Shown here: piece after piece, positions 42,906 through 50,177 of the stretch
How positions within the stretch are numbered: the first letter of the stretch is position 1
Layout of the letters: each line of letters starts with the position of its first letter
NCBI GenBank assembly: GCA_900315765.1
Contig: ONAK01000001.1
Coordinates: forward strand, 1 to 64,000
Reading direction: 5' to 3'
From: an uncultured Prevotella sp.
GTDB lineage: Bacteria; Bacteroidota; Bacteroidia; Bacteroidales; Bacteroidaceae
DNA length: 64,000 nt
Notes under the pieces: model-generated
Told to the model about the DNA's origin: nothing
The model's database searches: none
What the model saw: the letters and a program-made list of their open reading frames with translations, nothing else
Position numbers and translations under genes: made by a program

Positions 42906-43835
42906 ATGAAAGCAAATGAAAACAACCAGAAAGTAACAGGTGTCATAGAAGAATTCTTATGGCATTGCGAATTTGAGAAGAAATTAAGCGAGAAGACATT
43001 GAATGCTTATAAAGCAGATCTATCACAATTCGTTAGCAGCATTGGTGATCTTGATATTTCAGAAGTGACAAAAGATGTTTTAAGGAAATATCTTCAGGCA
43101 ATATCTCATTTTCGACATAAAACTATCAAAAGGAAAATAGCGACAATAAAGGCTATGCTGAATTATTACGAATATGAAAATGAATGGTATAACAGTCCCA
43201 TGCGGAAGATGAAAATCAGGATGCGTGAGCCTGTCCGCTTACCTACAGTGATGAACATAAAAGAAGTAAGGTTATTGCTTGGCATTGTTTATAAGCAACG
43301 AATGAATTGTAAATCAGATACCTTTTCCTATCATATGGCTACTCGTAATATTGCAATTATCGAGTTACTGTTCGCTTCTGGTATGCGTGTCAGCGAACTG
43401 TGTGACCTGCGTGTATGCGATATTGACATGAAGCAAGGGTGTGTCAGAATCATTGGTAAAGGGAATAAAGAGCGAATAATAGACATCAGCCAGAAAGCCA
43501 CATTATCAGCAATAAAAGATTGGCTAAATGAACGAGGTTGTTGTGACTCACAATCTCCATTATTCGTTAGCCGTTTACATAATATCCTCTCTACTCAATC
43601 TGTGAGACTACTCATAAAGAATATTGTTGCATCTTCTCAAATTGAGAAGAAAATAACCCCGCACACTTTTCGTCATACATACGCAACTCTTTTATTGGAA
43701 GAGGGTGTTGACATTACTTATATTCAACATCTGCTTGGTCATAGTTCTGTTGTAACGACACAGATATACACTCATGTGAATCTTCAAAAGCAGCATGAAA
43801 TATTAAGCAAGAAACATCCGAGGAGGCTAATATGA
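42906..43835 (+). CDS. tyrosine recombinase, XerC/D-like
   Basis: A 309-residue tyrosine recombinase with an N-terminal SAM-like core-binding domain and all catalytic residues: Arg161 (ASGMRVSEL), Lys186, His253 and Arg256 (HTFRHTYA), His279 (LLGHSS) and Tyr288 (IYTHV). It is smaller than the main integrase of CTnDOT and sits inside the cargo between Thoeris and a decayed ABC transporter gene. It may move the neighbouring segment or be a Xer-type cassette recombinase; no flanking att sites were found by eye. Confidence 0.9.
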   Translation: MKANENNQKVTGVIEEFLWHCEFEKKLSEKTLNAYKADLSQFVSSIGDLDISEVTKDVLRKYLQAISHFRHKTIKRKIATIKAMLNYYEYENEWYNSPMRKMKIRMREPVRLPTVMNIKEVRLLLGIVYKQRMNCKSDTFSYHMATRNIAIIELLFASGMRVSELCDLRVCDIDMKQGCVRIIGKGNKERIIDISQKATLSAIKDWLNERGCCDSQSPLFVSRLHNILSTQSVRLLIKNIVASSQIEKKITPHTFRHTYATLLLEEGVDITYIQHLLGHSSVVTTQIYTHVNLQKQHEILSKKHPRRLI

Positions 43836-43854
43836 GCTATGACCATCTATTTAT

Positions 43855-44292
43855 TTACATTTCTATCACCTCGTCGCATAACTCGCTGACAGTTGTTCGG
43901 TGGGTGATGAAAAGCATGGTCTTTTGTGGGTATGCCGTAAAGAGATGGTGATACAGTTCGCGCTCGGTGGGTTCGTCGAGGGAGCTGCTGATCTCGTCGA
44001 GCAACAGGATGTCGCCACTGTGGAGCAGTCCGCGGGCGATGGCGATACGCTGCGCCTGGCCCTCGCTGAGTCCGCTGCCGCGCTCACCCAGTTCGGTGTT
44101 GATGCTGTCGGGCAGGTCAAAGACGAAGTCAGCACAGGCGGTATGCAGCACCTGGCGCAGTTCGTCTTCGGTGGCGTCAGGCTTTGCCAGTTGCAGGTTA
44201 TAGCGGATGGTGCCGCTCATCAGGGTATTGCCCTGTGGCACGAAACACAGTTCACTGCCCATAGAGACCTGTCCGCTTGTCGGCTCGATATT
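43855..44292 (-). pseudogene. ABC transporter ATPase remnant
   Basis: The frame encodes the C-terminal half of an ABC exporter ATPase: EPTSGQVSMGSELCFVPQG (Q-loop), GERGSGLSEGQAQRIAIARG (signature), ILLLDEISSSLDE (Walker B) and FITHRTT (switch His). Homology starts around 44292 just after where Walker A would be; Walker A and the transmembrane domain are missing. The piece is GC-rich, unlike the AT-rich island before it. It is a broken gene left at a junction. Confidence 0.85.
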
Positions 44293-44295
44293 GTA

Positions 44296-44829
44296 ATGGG
44301 TGTTTTGCGTTCACTGGCTCGATGGCTGAAAAGACTCTTCCGTAAAACAGAAGGTGCCACAGTACAAGTTGAAGGGAATGACGGATATGGCGAACTGCTC
44401 ATCAGCCATTTGGAAACTCTTTCCAAAGGAAAAGTGATGAAGTTGAGGAAAAACGGTAGCAGAAACACATGGAAAGGCGAGGTAATGTCAATGACGGATG
44501 CCTATCTTTTTCTAATCAGGATGCCTACCGTATACCCTGATAATATTACGCACCACATGGCCAGTGATTGCCTGATATATCATGCCCAACTTAACGAAAA
44601 TCAGCAGTTGACCATGCGGGAGAGGTATGTAAGAGGCAATCGAGTGGTGGACTTAAAACTTAATAGTAATCATCAGCCGATAGTTGTCAGGCTGTTATTT
44701 AAACAGAGTCAAACTTATGAAGAAAATCATCATCATTATCGCACTGGTGTTTCTTCTTGCCATAGCAGGAATATTCATCGCTACCCAAGAACGGACAAAC
44801 AGACAGTCACAACAGAAAGAACAGATTGA
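44296..44829 (+). CDS. hypothetical protein adjoining a recombination junction
   Basis: The frame from ATG 44296 reads MGVLRSLARWLKRLFRK..., then EGNDGYGELLISHLETLSKGKVMKL and VVDLKLNSNHQPIVVRLLFKQ, which looks coding up to about 44700. The last 40 codons overlap the next gene in another frame and look like shadow sequence. It may be the 3' part of a gene cut at about 44292, with the real stop lost or frame-shifted. No family recognised. Confidence 0.4.
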   Translation: MGVLRSLARWLKRLFRKTEGATVQVEGNDGYGELLISHLETLSKGKVMKLRKNGSRNTWKGEVMSMTDAYLFLIRMPTVYPDNITHHMASDCLIYHAQLNENQQLTMRERYVRGNRVVDLKLNSNHQPIVVRLLFKQSQTYEENHHHYRTGVSSCHSRNIHRYPRTDKQTVTTERTD

Positions 44830-45202
44830 GATGGAACGATTACGGGACCGACTCCAGACATTTACGAAAGACAAAGAACAGTATGATCTCAAGACACGTT
44901 ACAAGGTGGTTTGCAATGCGAAAGACGCTGAAATGCAGTTCCTGAATCTGACTGAAGGACTGAAAACTGATACGCAGCATATTGGAACAGATGTGATATG
45001 GACAGCAATAAGTTCCAGTCTGGACACATTGAAAATGACTATCCATCTTCAGCCAACAAGTGAGGAGTGGCTGGGTGTCATTGATGTAAAGATGAAAAAG
45101 GTTCCTGACATCAGGCAGATCAATCTCTATGAAGCTGTTACAAGTAAAGACACTGTCAATTACCAACGAGGTGTGTTAAACGATGTTGAACATAAACAAT
45201 AA
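44717..45202 (+). CDS. membrane-anchored hypothetical protein
   Basis: A 161-residue protein with an N-terminal membrane anchor (KKIIIIIALVFLLAIAGIFIA), a coiled-coil-like charged segment and a beta-rich C-terminal domain (TIHLQPTSEEWLGVIDVKMKKV). ATG at 44717 follows the previous coding sequence; the longer frame starts at 44684. It is 5 bases upstream of a muramidase gene, which suggests a joint role in cell-wall work or lysis. Not recognised. Confidence 0.65.
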   Translation: MKKIIIIIALVFLLAIAGIFIATQERTNRQSQQKEQIEMERLRDRLQTFTKDKEQYDLKTRYKVVCNAKDAEMQFLNLTEGLKTDTQHIGTDVIWTAISSSLDTLKMTIHLQPTSEEWLGVIDVKMKKVPDIRQINLYEAVTSKDTVNYQRGVLNDVEHKQ

Positions 45203-45207
45203 GAATT

Positions 45208-46011
45208 ATGCAAACTATCAAATTAAGATCAATGGGAAGTGATGTTGTACTCTTGCAGCAACTTCTCAACAAATGGGGGTACAAAGTAGATGAGACGGGA
45301 CTCTTTGACGAGCAGACCGACATTATGGTCCGTGACTTTCAACGTAAGAATAAACTTGCTGTTGACGGTATTGTCGGCAAAGGCACATGGAGCAAATTGC
45401 AAGACGAGAATGCCCGCCAGACGGCTACCCTTCGGCTTACTGAAGAGGATTTTAAACGTTGCGCAGAGATCCTGGGCGTAGAAGTGGCTGCCGTGAAAGC
45501 CGTACAGGAGGTGGAAACAGGAGGCCGTGGTGGTTTCTTTGCCCCTGGTCGTCCTGCTATTCTCTTTGAAGGTCATATTTTCTGGAGCCAACTCAAGAAA
45601 TATGGTCTTAACCCAGAGGACTATGTAAAAGGCAACGAGGATATTCTCTATCCAAAATGGACGAAAAGCCATTATAAGGGAGGTATGGGTGAATACGATC
45701 GTCTGAAAAAGGCCCTCGCCATCCACGAGAAAGCTGCTGCCTGTTCTGCAAGTTGGGGACTGTTCCAGATTATGGGGTTCAACTATGAGGCTTGCAGATG
45801 TAAGAACGCCAGGGAGTTTGTCGAAAAGATGTGTGCCAACGAAGGAGGTCAACTCGATCTCTTCACGGCATTCCTGAAATCCAACGGTTGGGACAATTAT
45901 CTCCGTACGCTTAACTGGACGGAGTTTGCCCGACACTACAATGGTCCTCAATATGCACAGAACAAATACGACGAGAAACTGCAGAAAGCATACATGAAGT
46001 ACAAGCAATAA
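45208..46011 (+). CDS. N-acetylmuramidase with peptidoglycan-binding domain
   Basis: A 267-residue protein: an N-terminal PG_binding_1 domain (MGSDVVLLQQLLNKWGY...VDGIVGKGTWSKL, about 5-70) and an N-acetylmuramidase domain of the DUF3380 type (VQEVETGGRGGFF with the probable catalytic Glu, RPAILFEGHIFW, SWGLFQIMGFNYE). No signal peptide, as in phage endolysins, which this domain combination resembles. With the membrane protein before it, it may be a relic of a prophage lysis cassette or a wall hydrolase aiding transfer. Confidence 0.87.
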   Translation: MQTIKLRSMGSDVVLLQQLLNKWGYKVDETGLFDEQTDIMVRDFQRKNKLAVDGIVGKGTWSKLQDENARQTATLRLTEEDFKRCAEILGVEVAAVKAVQEVETGGRGGFFAPGRPAILFEGHIFWSQLKKYGLNPEDYVKGNEDILYPKWTKSHYKGGMGEYDRLKKALAIHEKAAACSASWGLFQIMGFNYEACRCKNAREFVEKMCANEGGQLDLFTAFLKSNGWDNYLRTLNWTEFARHYNGPQYAQNKYDEKLQKAYMKYKQ

Positions 46012-46075
46012 ATTGAACTTCCTGATAGTTCGTCGAATTCTGTCTTATCTTTTTGCTCATACGATTATAAAGAAG

Positions 46076-46118
46076 AACTCCTGCCATTGGTCACTTACGA
46101 CAATGCAGGAGTTTTTTA
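46076..46118 (+). terminator. terminator after muramidase gene
   Basis: 13-bp stem with one bulge (AACTCCTGC...ATTG with CAAT GCAGGAGTT) followed by TTTTTT. Confidence 0.9.
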
Positions 46119-46156
46119 TGTGTCTTGGTGGACTAAACTGTAGCATGAAAAACAGA

Positions 46157-46188
46157 TTTCTTCACATATTCAACAAAGAGTATTTTTG
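46157..46188 (+). promoter_or_regulatory. promoter upstream of 46360 gene
   Basis: TTTC (46157-46160), 20 bases, TATTTTTG (46181-46188). The leader to the gene at 46360 would be about 165 bases and contains a 16-codon mini-frame at 46250-46300 of doubtful value. Confidence 0.6.
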
Positions 46189-46359
46189 CAATAAAATCAA
46201 TCTGGCAGGTTCCGAAAAGCCCAATAGTAAACAGAGTAGGAAACTAAATATGAACGATCATGAAAAAGTAGGTAGGCTTTATTATTCAAAAGAGATTTAA
46301 TTAACAAGGCGGTTCCTGAAAAGCCTAAGATAGAGTAAGGAAAAAGAAAAATAGAGATT

Positions 46360-46842
46360 ATGCCTAAAAAATTAAGTATGACAGGCTTGAAAGTTGAGTT
46401 GGAGAATTGGCACAGAGAAAGGTTTGAAGGAATTGATAGTAGTTTCATGCCATACTTCTCGAAAGGAGGATGGGAAGGATGGTTGCAAGTAGAATGGGCT
46501 ATGTATTTGAATTCACAAGATTATGATGTCTTAAGAGAAGAGCCAATTTATAATAATAACCAAAGAGCAGATCTTGTAATTAATAAAAACATACCTCGGG
46601 GTGATAACCAAGTATTTAACAATATAGCAATTGAGATAAAGTGCCAGTCAATTTACAATAGCCAAGATCAATTTCTTGAATCTGTAAAAAGTGATATTAA
46701 TAAACTAAAAGAATTGAGATACTATTGGAGTAAACTTATGGTTGTTGTTGCCATTGACGATAATATATTGAATTTATTGAGAAGAGAAAATTTTCTAATA
46801 AGAATGCATACAAACCTTGCTTTTGGATATAGAAGTGTATAA
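46360..46842 (+). CDS. PD-(D/E)XK nuclease-like protein
   Basis: A 160-residue protein. GWEGWLQVEWAMYL (Glu45), NNQRADLVI (Asp71) and IAIEIKCQS (Glu92, Lys94) line up with the E...D...ExK core of PD-(D/E)XK nucleases. It is a stand-alone, single-domain protein with its own promoter and a bidirectional hairpin behind it. It could be a restriction-like effector or a DNA-repair nuclease; a lone small nuclease in a cargo region is suggestive but not proof of defence. Confidence 0.65.
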   Translation: MPKKLSMTGLKVELENWHRERFEGIDSSFMPYFSKGGWEGWLQVEWAMYLNSQDYDVLREEPIYNNNQRADLVINKNIPRGDNQVFNNIAIEIKCQSIYNSQDQFLESVKSDINKLKELRYYWSKLMVVVAIDDNILNLLRRENFLIRMHTNLAFGYRSV

Positions 46843-46860
46843 CACCGTCTTTAGTCAAAT

Positions 46861-46899
46861 AATAATTGCGAGTCAATTTCTCGACTCGCATTATTATTA
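46861..46899 (+). terminator. hairpin terminator
   Basis: GCGAGTC/GACTCGC stem (46868-46889) with 8-base loop, A/T-rich on both sides; usable in both directions after the gene at 46360. Confidence 0.75.
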
Positions 46900-47046
46900 T
46901 AAAACTTTTCAAAATATCCCACAATTCAGTTTGGTGACACTTGTCTCATTTCTCAAAGGTCTCGGATTCCAGACAACAGATACCACAAAGTTCACCCGAC
47001 ATAGGTGGCCATGGTAGTGGCGATAAGCGTTTATATCGTTTAAGTC

Positions 47047-47622
47047 CTATAAGGACTCTGAGAGTGATTTCTTACGCAGTTTGCCGAGGTAAGCAGGCGT
47101 GATATTGAGGTACGAAGCGATATCCTGCATTGCATTATCCTGTACGATGCTGGGACAACGCTGTAGCAGAAGTTCGTAACGCTCGAGTGGCGTGGCGCAG
47201 TATAGGTTTTGATAATGCAAATGGAACTGGCTGGTCATGTGCTCAGCAATGAGACTACGTAATTCCATTGTTTCAATGTTTTGGTCAAAGAACTGATTCA
47301 ACTGCTCACTTGTGACCCTGATCACGCGGCTGGGCATTGTGGCCTTGATGGTAATCTGCGCTGGAAGTCCACTAAGACAGGCTGGATAATCACCTACGAA
47401 TTCGTCCTTAAATGAGAACCACACTACGTGCTCTTTGTCATCACTAATGCCATAAGTCAGATATTTGAAACACCCGTATTCAACGAACGCGAACCAACGG
47501 GTGGGGTCGCCCTCACGCTCCATCTGGTCACCCTTACTATATTTGACCACCTCACCCTCCCGTTTGCAGAACTCCCGCAGCGTTTCGAGGTTTAAACTGC
47601 TATTGTTAAATCCTGTTTCCAT
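47047..47622 (-). CDS. Crp/Fnr family transcriptional regulator
   Basis: A 191-residue regulator: cyclic-nucleotide-binding-like jelly roll (KYSKGDQMEREGDPTRWFAFVEYGCFKYL, FVGDYPACLSG) and a C-terminal helix-turn-helix (NAMQDIASYLNITPAYLGKLRKK). This is the short Bacteroidetes type that lacks residues needed for cAMP binding. ATG at 47622 fits the promoter at 47645-47652. It reads away from the TenA-like operon and has no obvious partner. Confidence 0.9.
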   Translation of the reverse strand: METGFNNSSLNLETLREFCKREGEVVKYSKGDQMEREGDPTRWFAFVEYGCFKYLTYGISDDKEHVVWFSFKDEFVGDYPACLSGLPAQITIKATMPSRVIRVTSEQLNQFFDQNIETMELRSLIAEHMTSQFHLHYQNLYCATPLERYELLLQRCPSIVQDNAMQDIASYLNITPAYLGKLRKKSLSESL

Positions 47623-47644
47623 TGTCCAATTAAATTTGCGGGTA

Positions 47645-47652
47645 CAAAGATA
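47645..47652 (-). promoter_or_regulatory. -7 element of Crp/Fnr gene
   Basis: TATCTTTG on the minus strand, 22 bases from the start codon. Confidence 0.6.
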
Positions 47653-47761
47653 CGACTTTATTCTGAATTTAGCGTAACTAAAGCGTATTATTATCAGCAA
47701 ATGTATAAATCGGACAGTTTATTTGATGATCTTCATGGTAAATTGCATTATGTCAACAAGA

Positions 47762-47798
47762 AACTCCTGCACCAATCATACTGACAGGCGCAGGAGTT
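47762..47798 (-). terminator. terminator of the TenA-like operon
   Basis: AACTCCTGC/GCAGGAGTT 9-bp stem with a 19-base loop, located 80 bases after the 47880 gene on the minus strand and followed by TTCTTG. The stem sequence is the same as in the terminator at 46076. Confidence 0.65.
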
Positions 47799-47879
47799 GA
47801 TAGAAGTTTTCATCATATTGATAATCCATGGTTGGCATAGTCAAACACAGATTGTTCCACTAATGACTATCTCGTATTA

Positions 47880-48281
47880 TTAACCTTGTTTATTCCATGC
47901 CACGATATTGGCATATACATCATTGAAATCTATACTACCACCATTATCTTCAATGCAAATATCAGTTACATGTCCGATAACGTTGTTTTCTGCATCAGTA
48001 ATATCGCTATTGCTGACACTGCGATCAAAACTGTTAGATTTGGTAGACGAGAATTCTATAGTGAGATTGTCGCCCTGAACAAATGCATCACCCATAGAAA
48101 GTTTGGTTAAATTTCCACTGGTCGTAAATGGTTTTGTTTCATCCACATAGGTTTTACATTCATCCTTGATAACTACTCTTACATCATTCCAGCACTGGGT
48201 TACTATATTCCAGCACATGTACATTCCTTTTTTGATACCGGGAAGATTAAAAGACCTGCTTGTTGATTCTAAATTGTCCAT
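47880..48281 (-). CDS. small beta-rich protein with EDGG-type Ca-binding-like tail
   Basis: A 133-residue protein without signal peptide. The C-terminus ends IEDNGGSIDFNDVYANIVAW, resembling the acidic DxDFND loop of AidA/PixA-like inclusion-body proteins and of calcium-dependent LecB-type lectins, where the Asp/Asn residues bind Ca2+. The remaining sequence looks beta-sheet-rich. It starts 11 bases after the TenA-like gene stop, so the two form an operon. No firm family; the lectin-like idea is an inference from one motif. Confidence 0.6.
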   Translation of the reverse strand: MDNLESTSRSFNLPGIKKGMYMCWNIVTQCWNDVRVVIKDECKTYVDETKPFTTSGNLTKLSMGDAFVQGDNLTIEFSSTKSNSFDRSVSNSDITDAENNVIGHVTDICIEDNGGSIDFNDVYANIVAWNKQG

Positions 48282-48292
48282 AATTCAAAATT

Positions 48293-49015
48293 TTATTTAG
48301 TTAATATTTGGTTTGTTTGCTGACATGCGTCAGTAAATACTTTCAGTTCATATTCCATTGCTTTGCGAAATATATCCATCGCTTTCTTTTCATCGATCTC
48401 AGAACGATGTTTCTCAAGCATCTGTGCCATCTGTATGGCGCCATTTGGCTCTCCTTTGTTCCAATCTACCCAGAATCGATAAATTGAGTCTTCAGGGGTA
48501 TATCCATCAATAATATTGGCAACCCAGTTCCAAAGATACTCGCATGGCAACATAACAACACTAAGATATGGAGAATCAAGTGATCCTGCTACATATGCCT
48601 CGTATTGTGCGTACTCCTTTATGGAATCACCAGGTGTTACACTTTCTATGTCATGGATATGCCAATCGTCGTGGTATGTCTTATTATACTCCGCATAACT
48701 GTCGGCCTTTTGGTTGTAGAAAACTTTCCAATCATCATTATCCGCACAAGTTGCTCCTGTGACATAATCATTCTGTCCATTGAAGCAATAATAAGCATCT
48801 TGGACCATAAGTTGACCATAGTTGTTCGGATCAAGGTCACCATTGACAATACCTTTGAAATAGTTTGTTTTAAGGACCTTGACAGCAATGCCCATACATG
48901 ATGTCCAAAGATTGAAAAATAAAGTACTCTCAATTGGCGTATCATCCGTGATAAGCCACTCCAGTCTTGTTCCTCTAAGTTTGTCATGAGGAATGAAAAA
49001 ATCTCTTTTTAACAT
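48293..49015 (-). CDS. TenA-like (heme-oxygenase-fold) protein
   Basis: A 240-residue helical protein. Asp73 in LMVQDAYYCF, Cys158 in MLPCEYLWNW and a C-terminal Glu in AMEYELKVF occupy the places of the catalytic Asp, Cys and Glu of TenA/thiaminase II. No thiamine genes are nearby. The partner is a small beta protein of unknown role, and secondary-metabolism enzymes of this fold are also known, so thiamine salvage is only one option. Confidence 0.65.
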   Translation of the reverse strand: MLKRDFFIPHDKLRGTRLEWLITDDTPIESTLFFNLWTSCMGIAVKVLKTNYFKGIVNGDLDPNNYGQLMVQDAYYCFNGQNDYVTGATCADNDDWKVFYNQKADSYAEYNKTYHDDWHIHDIESVTPGDSIKEYAQYEAYVAGSLDSPYLSVVMLPCEYLWNWVANIIDGYTPEDSIYRFWVDWNKGEPNGAIQMAQMLEKHRSEIDEKKAMDIFRKAMEYELKVFTDACQQTNQILTK

Positions 49016-49098
49016 AATTGCAGTTTTAAAGTGAAAATGAATTGTTTTGTTTGTCTTGATTTCTATTGTGAATCTAATAGAATATAGTGATATCAGAA

Positions 49099-49653
49099 TT
49101 ATAAATTAAAATTTAAATAGTGCTTGTGACCTTTCTCTTTTATAAAGAAGTCATCTGGTATAATTCCCTTCTGTTTGCCATATCTTATAAGACTGCCAAA
49201 TGAATAGTTTTCAATACCATTTCCTTGTGGATCGTAATTCCCTATTTCACACTCATAATGATACAAGTTGTATAAATACTCTATTAAATCTTTACATCTT
49301 AATGCCTGAGAAATGTCAATTTCAAAGAACATAAATTCATCGTTAGTGATTATTCTCTTTTCTTTTAAATAGCAGATGTACGAGAAATATTGCAAAGCTC
49401 TGTCAACTTTCTTTTCCAATTCACTTCCGTGAAAATCTTCTGTATATTCAAATTCGTCATATTGAAAAACATATATCATATCTCGTATATCCTGATCCGA
49501 TTTTAATCGCTCTGTAAGCTGGTCAATATACGTTGCTCTTTTTACTTTGTTTGATTTACGATATTCATTGACTGCCATAAACAAGCCGATTAAGCCAATA
49601 AATACGGATATGCATTCACATATCTCTTTAATATGATCCATTATGTACTCCAT
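49099..49653 (-). CDS. hypothetical protein with N-terminal TM helix
   Basis: A 184-residue protein: one membrane helix near the N-terminus (ISVFIGLIGLFMAVNEY) followed by a helical cytoplasmic domain rich in acidic and aromatic residues (RALQYFSYICYLKEKRIITNDEFMFFEID). This layout recalls DUF4760-type proteins of unknown function. ATG at 49653 or 49641. It has its own promoter with a palindrome at the -33 position. Confidence 0.7.
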   Translation of the reverse strand: MEYIMDHIKEICECISVFIGLIGLFMAVNEYRKSNKVKRATYIDQLTERLKSDQDIRDMIYVFQYDEFEYTEDFHGSELEKKVDRALQYFSYICYLKEKRIITNDEFMFFEIDISQALRCKDLIEYLYNLYHYECEIGNYDPQGNGIENYSFGSLIRYGKQKGIIPDDFFIKEKGHKHYLNFNL

Positions 49654-49690
49654 ATAAACTTAAATTAATGATTAAACACTATTTCAACAG

Positions 49691-49731
49691 CAAATATACG
49701 AATAATAAATACTAAAAATACCAATCGGTAT
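49691..49731 (-). promoter_or_regulatory. promoter with overlapping ATACC-N4-GGTAT palindrome
   Basis: TATATTTG (49691-49698, minus strand). The palindrome ATACCAATCGGTAT (49718-49731) covers the expected -33 position, as a repressor or activator site would. Confidence 0.6.
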
Positions 49732-50124
49732 GTTTATCTGACTGATTTTTATGGATTATTAACCATTAGTCTATTATATTTTTCATCTTTTTGTAGTTTG
49801 ATATAACTAAAAAATGAATTTCAACGATTAATATTTTCGAATTATAAAGGACCTCAGAGGAAAGAATCTCTGCAAGATGATAGGTAGATTCAACTATTAT
49901 TTGTATTTTGCACCAGCAATTGAGGTCAATAAAGAGTTGTTGATATTTACACAAATTGCGAAGGATTTCGGACTCCTGAAAGTAACTATTTGGTGACCTC
50001 TCCCAAATAATGGCTCTAATCATTACCGAAAGTTAACAAATTATCAAAAATCTGTGGTTTAGACAAAAATGCTTAAATTACAAACGAAACGGTATTTTTA
50101 TGCTTTCATTTCGAAAAATAATAT
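49732..50124. other. AT-rich gap between divergent units
   Basis: No convincing gene. An 85-codon minus-strand frame at 49766-50023 has no promoter, no family and odd composition, and is not accepted. A half-site ACGGTATTT lies at 50089-50097. Confidence 0.4.
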
Positions 50125-50132
50125 TATCTTTG
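50125..50132 (+). promoter_or_regulatory. -7 element of the SIS-HAD operon
   Basis: TATCTTTG, 45 bases before the start codon at 50178; the leader would be about 38 bases. Confidence 0.6.
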
Positions 50133-50177
50133 CAAATTGAATTAATGCCACTATTTAAGTGGACTCAAATTTTAATC

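Noticed and set aside
43900..44300. Plus-strand frame continuous with the 44296 protein
   Set aside because: The first part lies antisense to the ABC ATPase remnant, whose motifs are clear on the minus strand; only the part after about 44296 may be coding.
45208..46011. Prophage at 44.3-46.0 kb
   Set aside because: Only an endolysin-like enzyme is present; no capsid, terminase or tail genes.
46013..46300. 95-codon frame after the muramidase gene
   Set aside because: It runs through a strong terminator hairpin and a promoter and has no coding character.
49766..50023. 85-codon minus-strand frame
   Set aside because: No promoter or ribosome-binding signal, unusual composition, no family; treated as intergenic.
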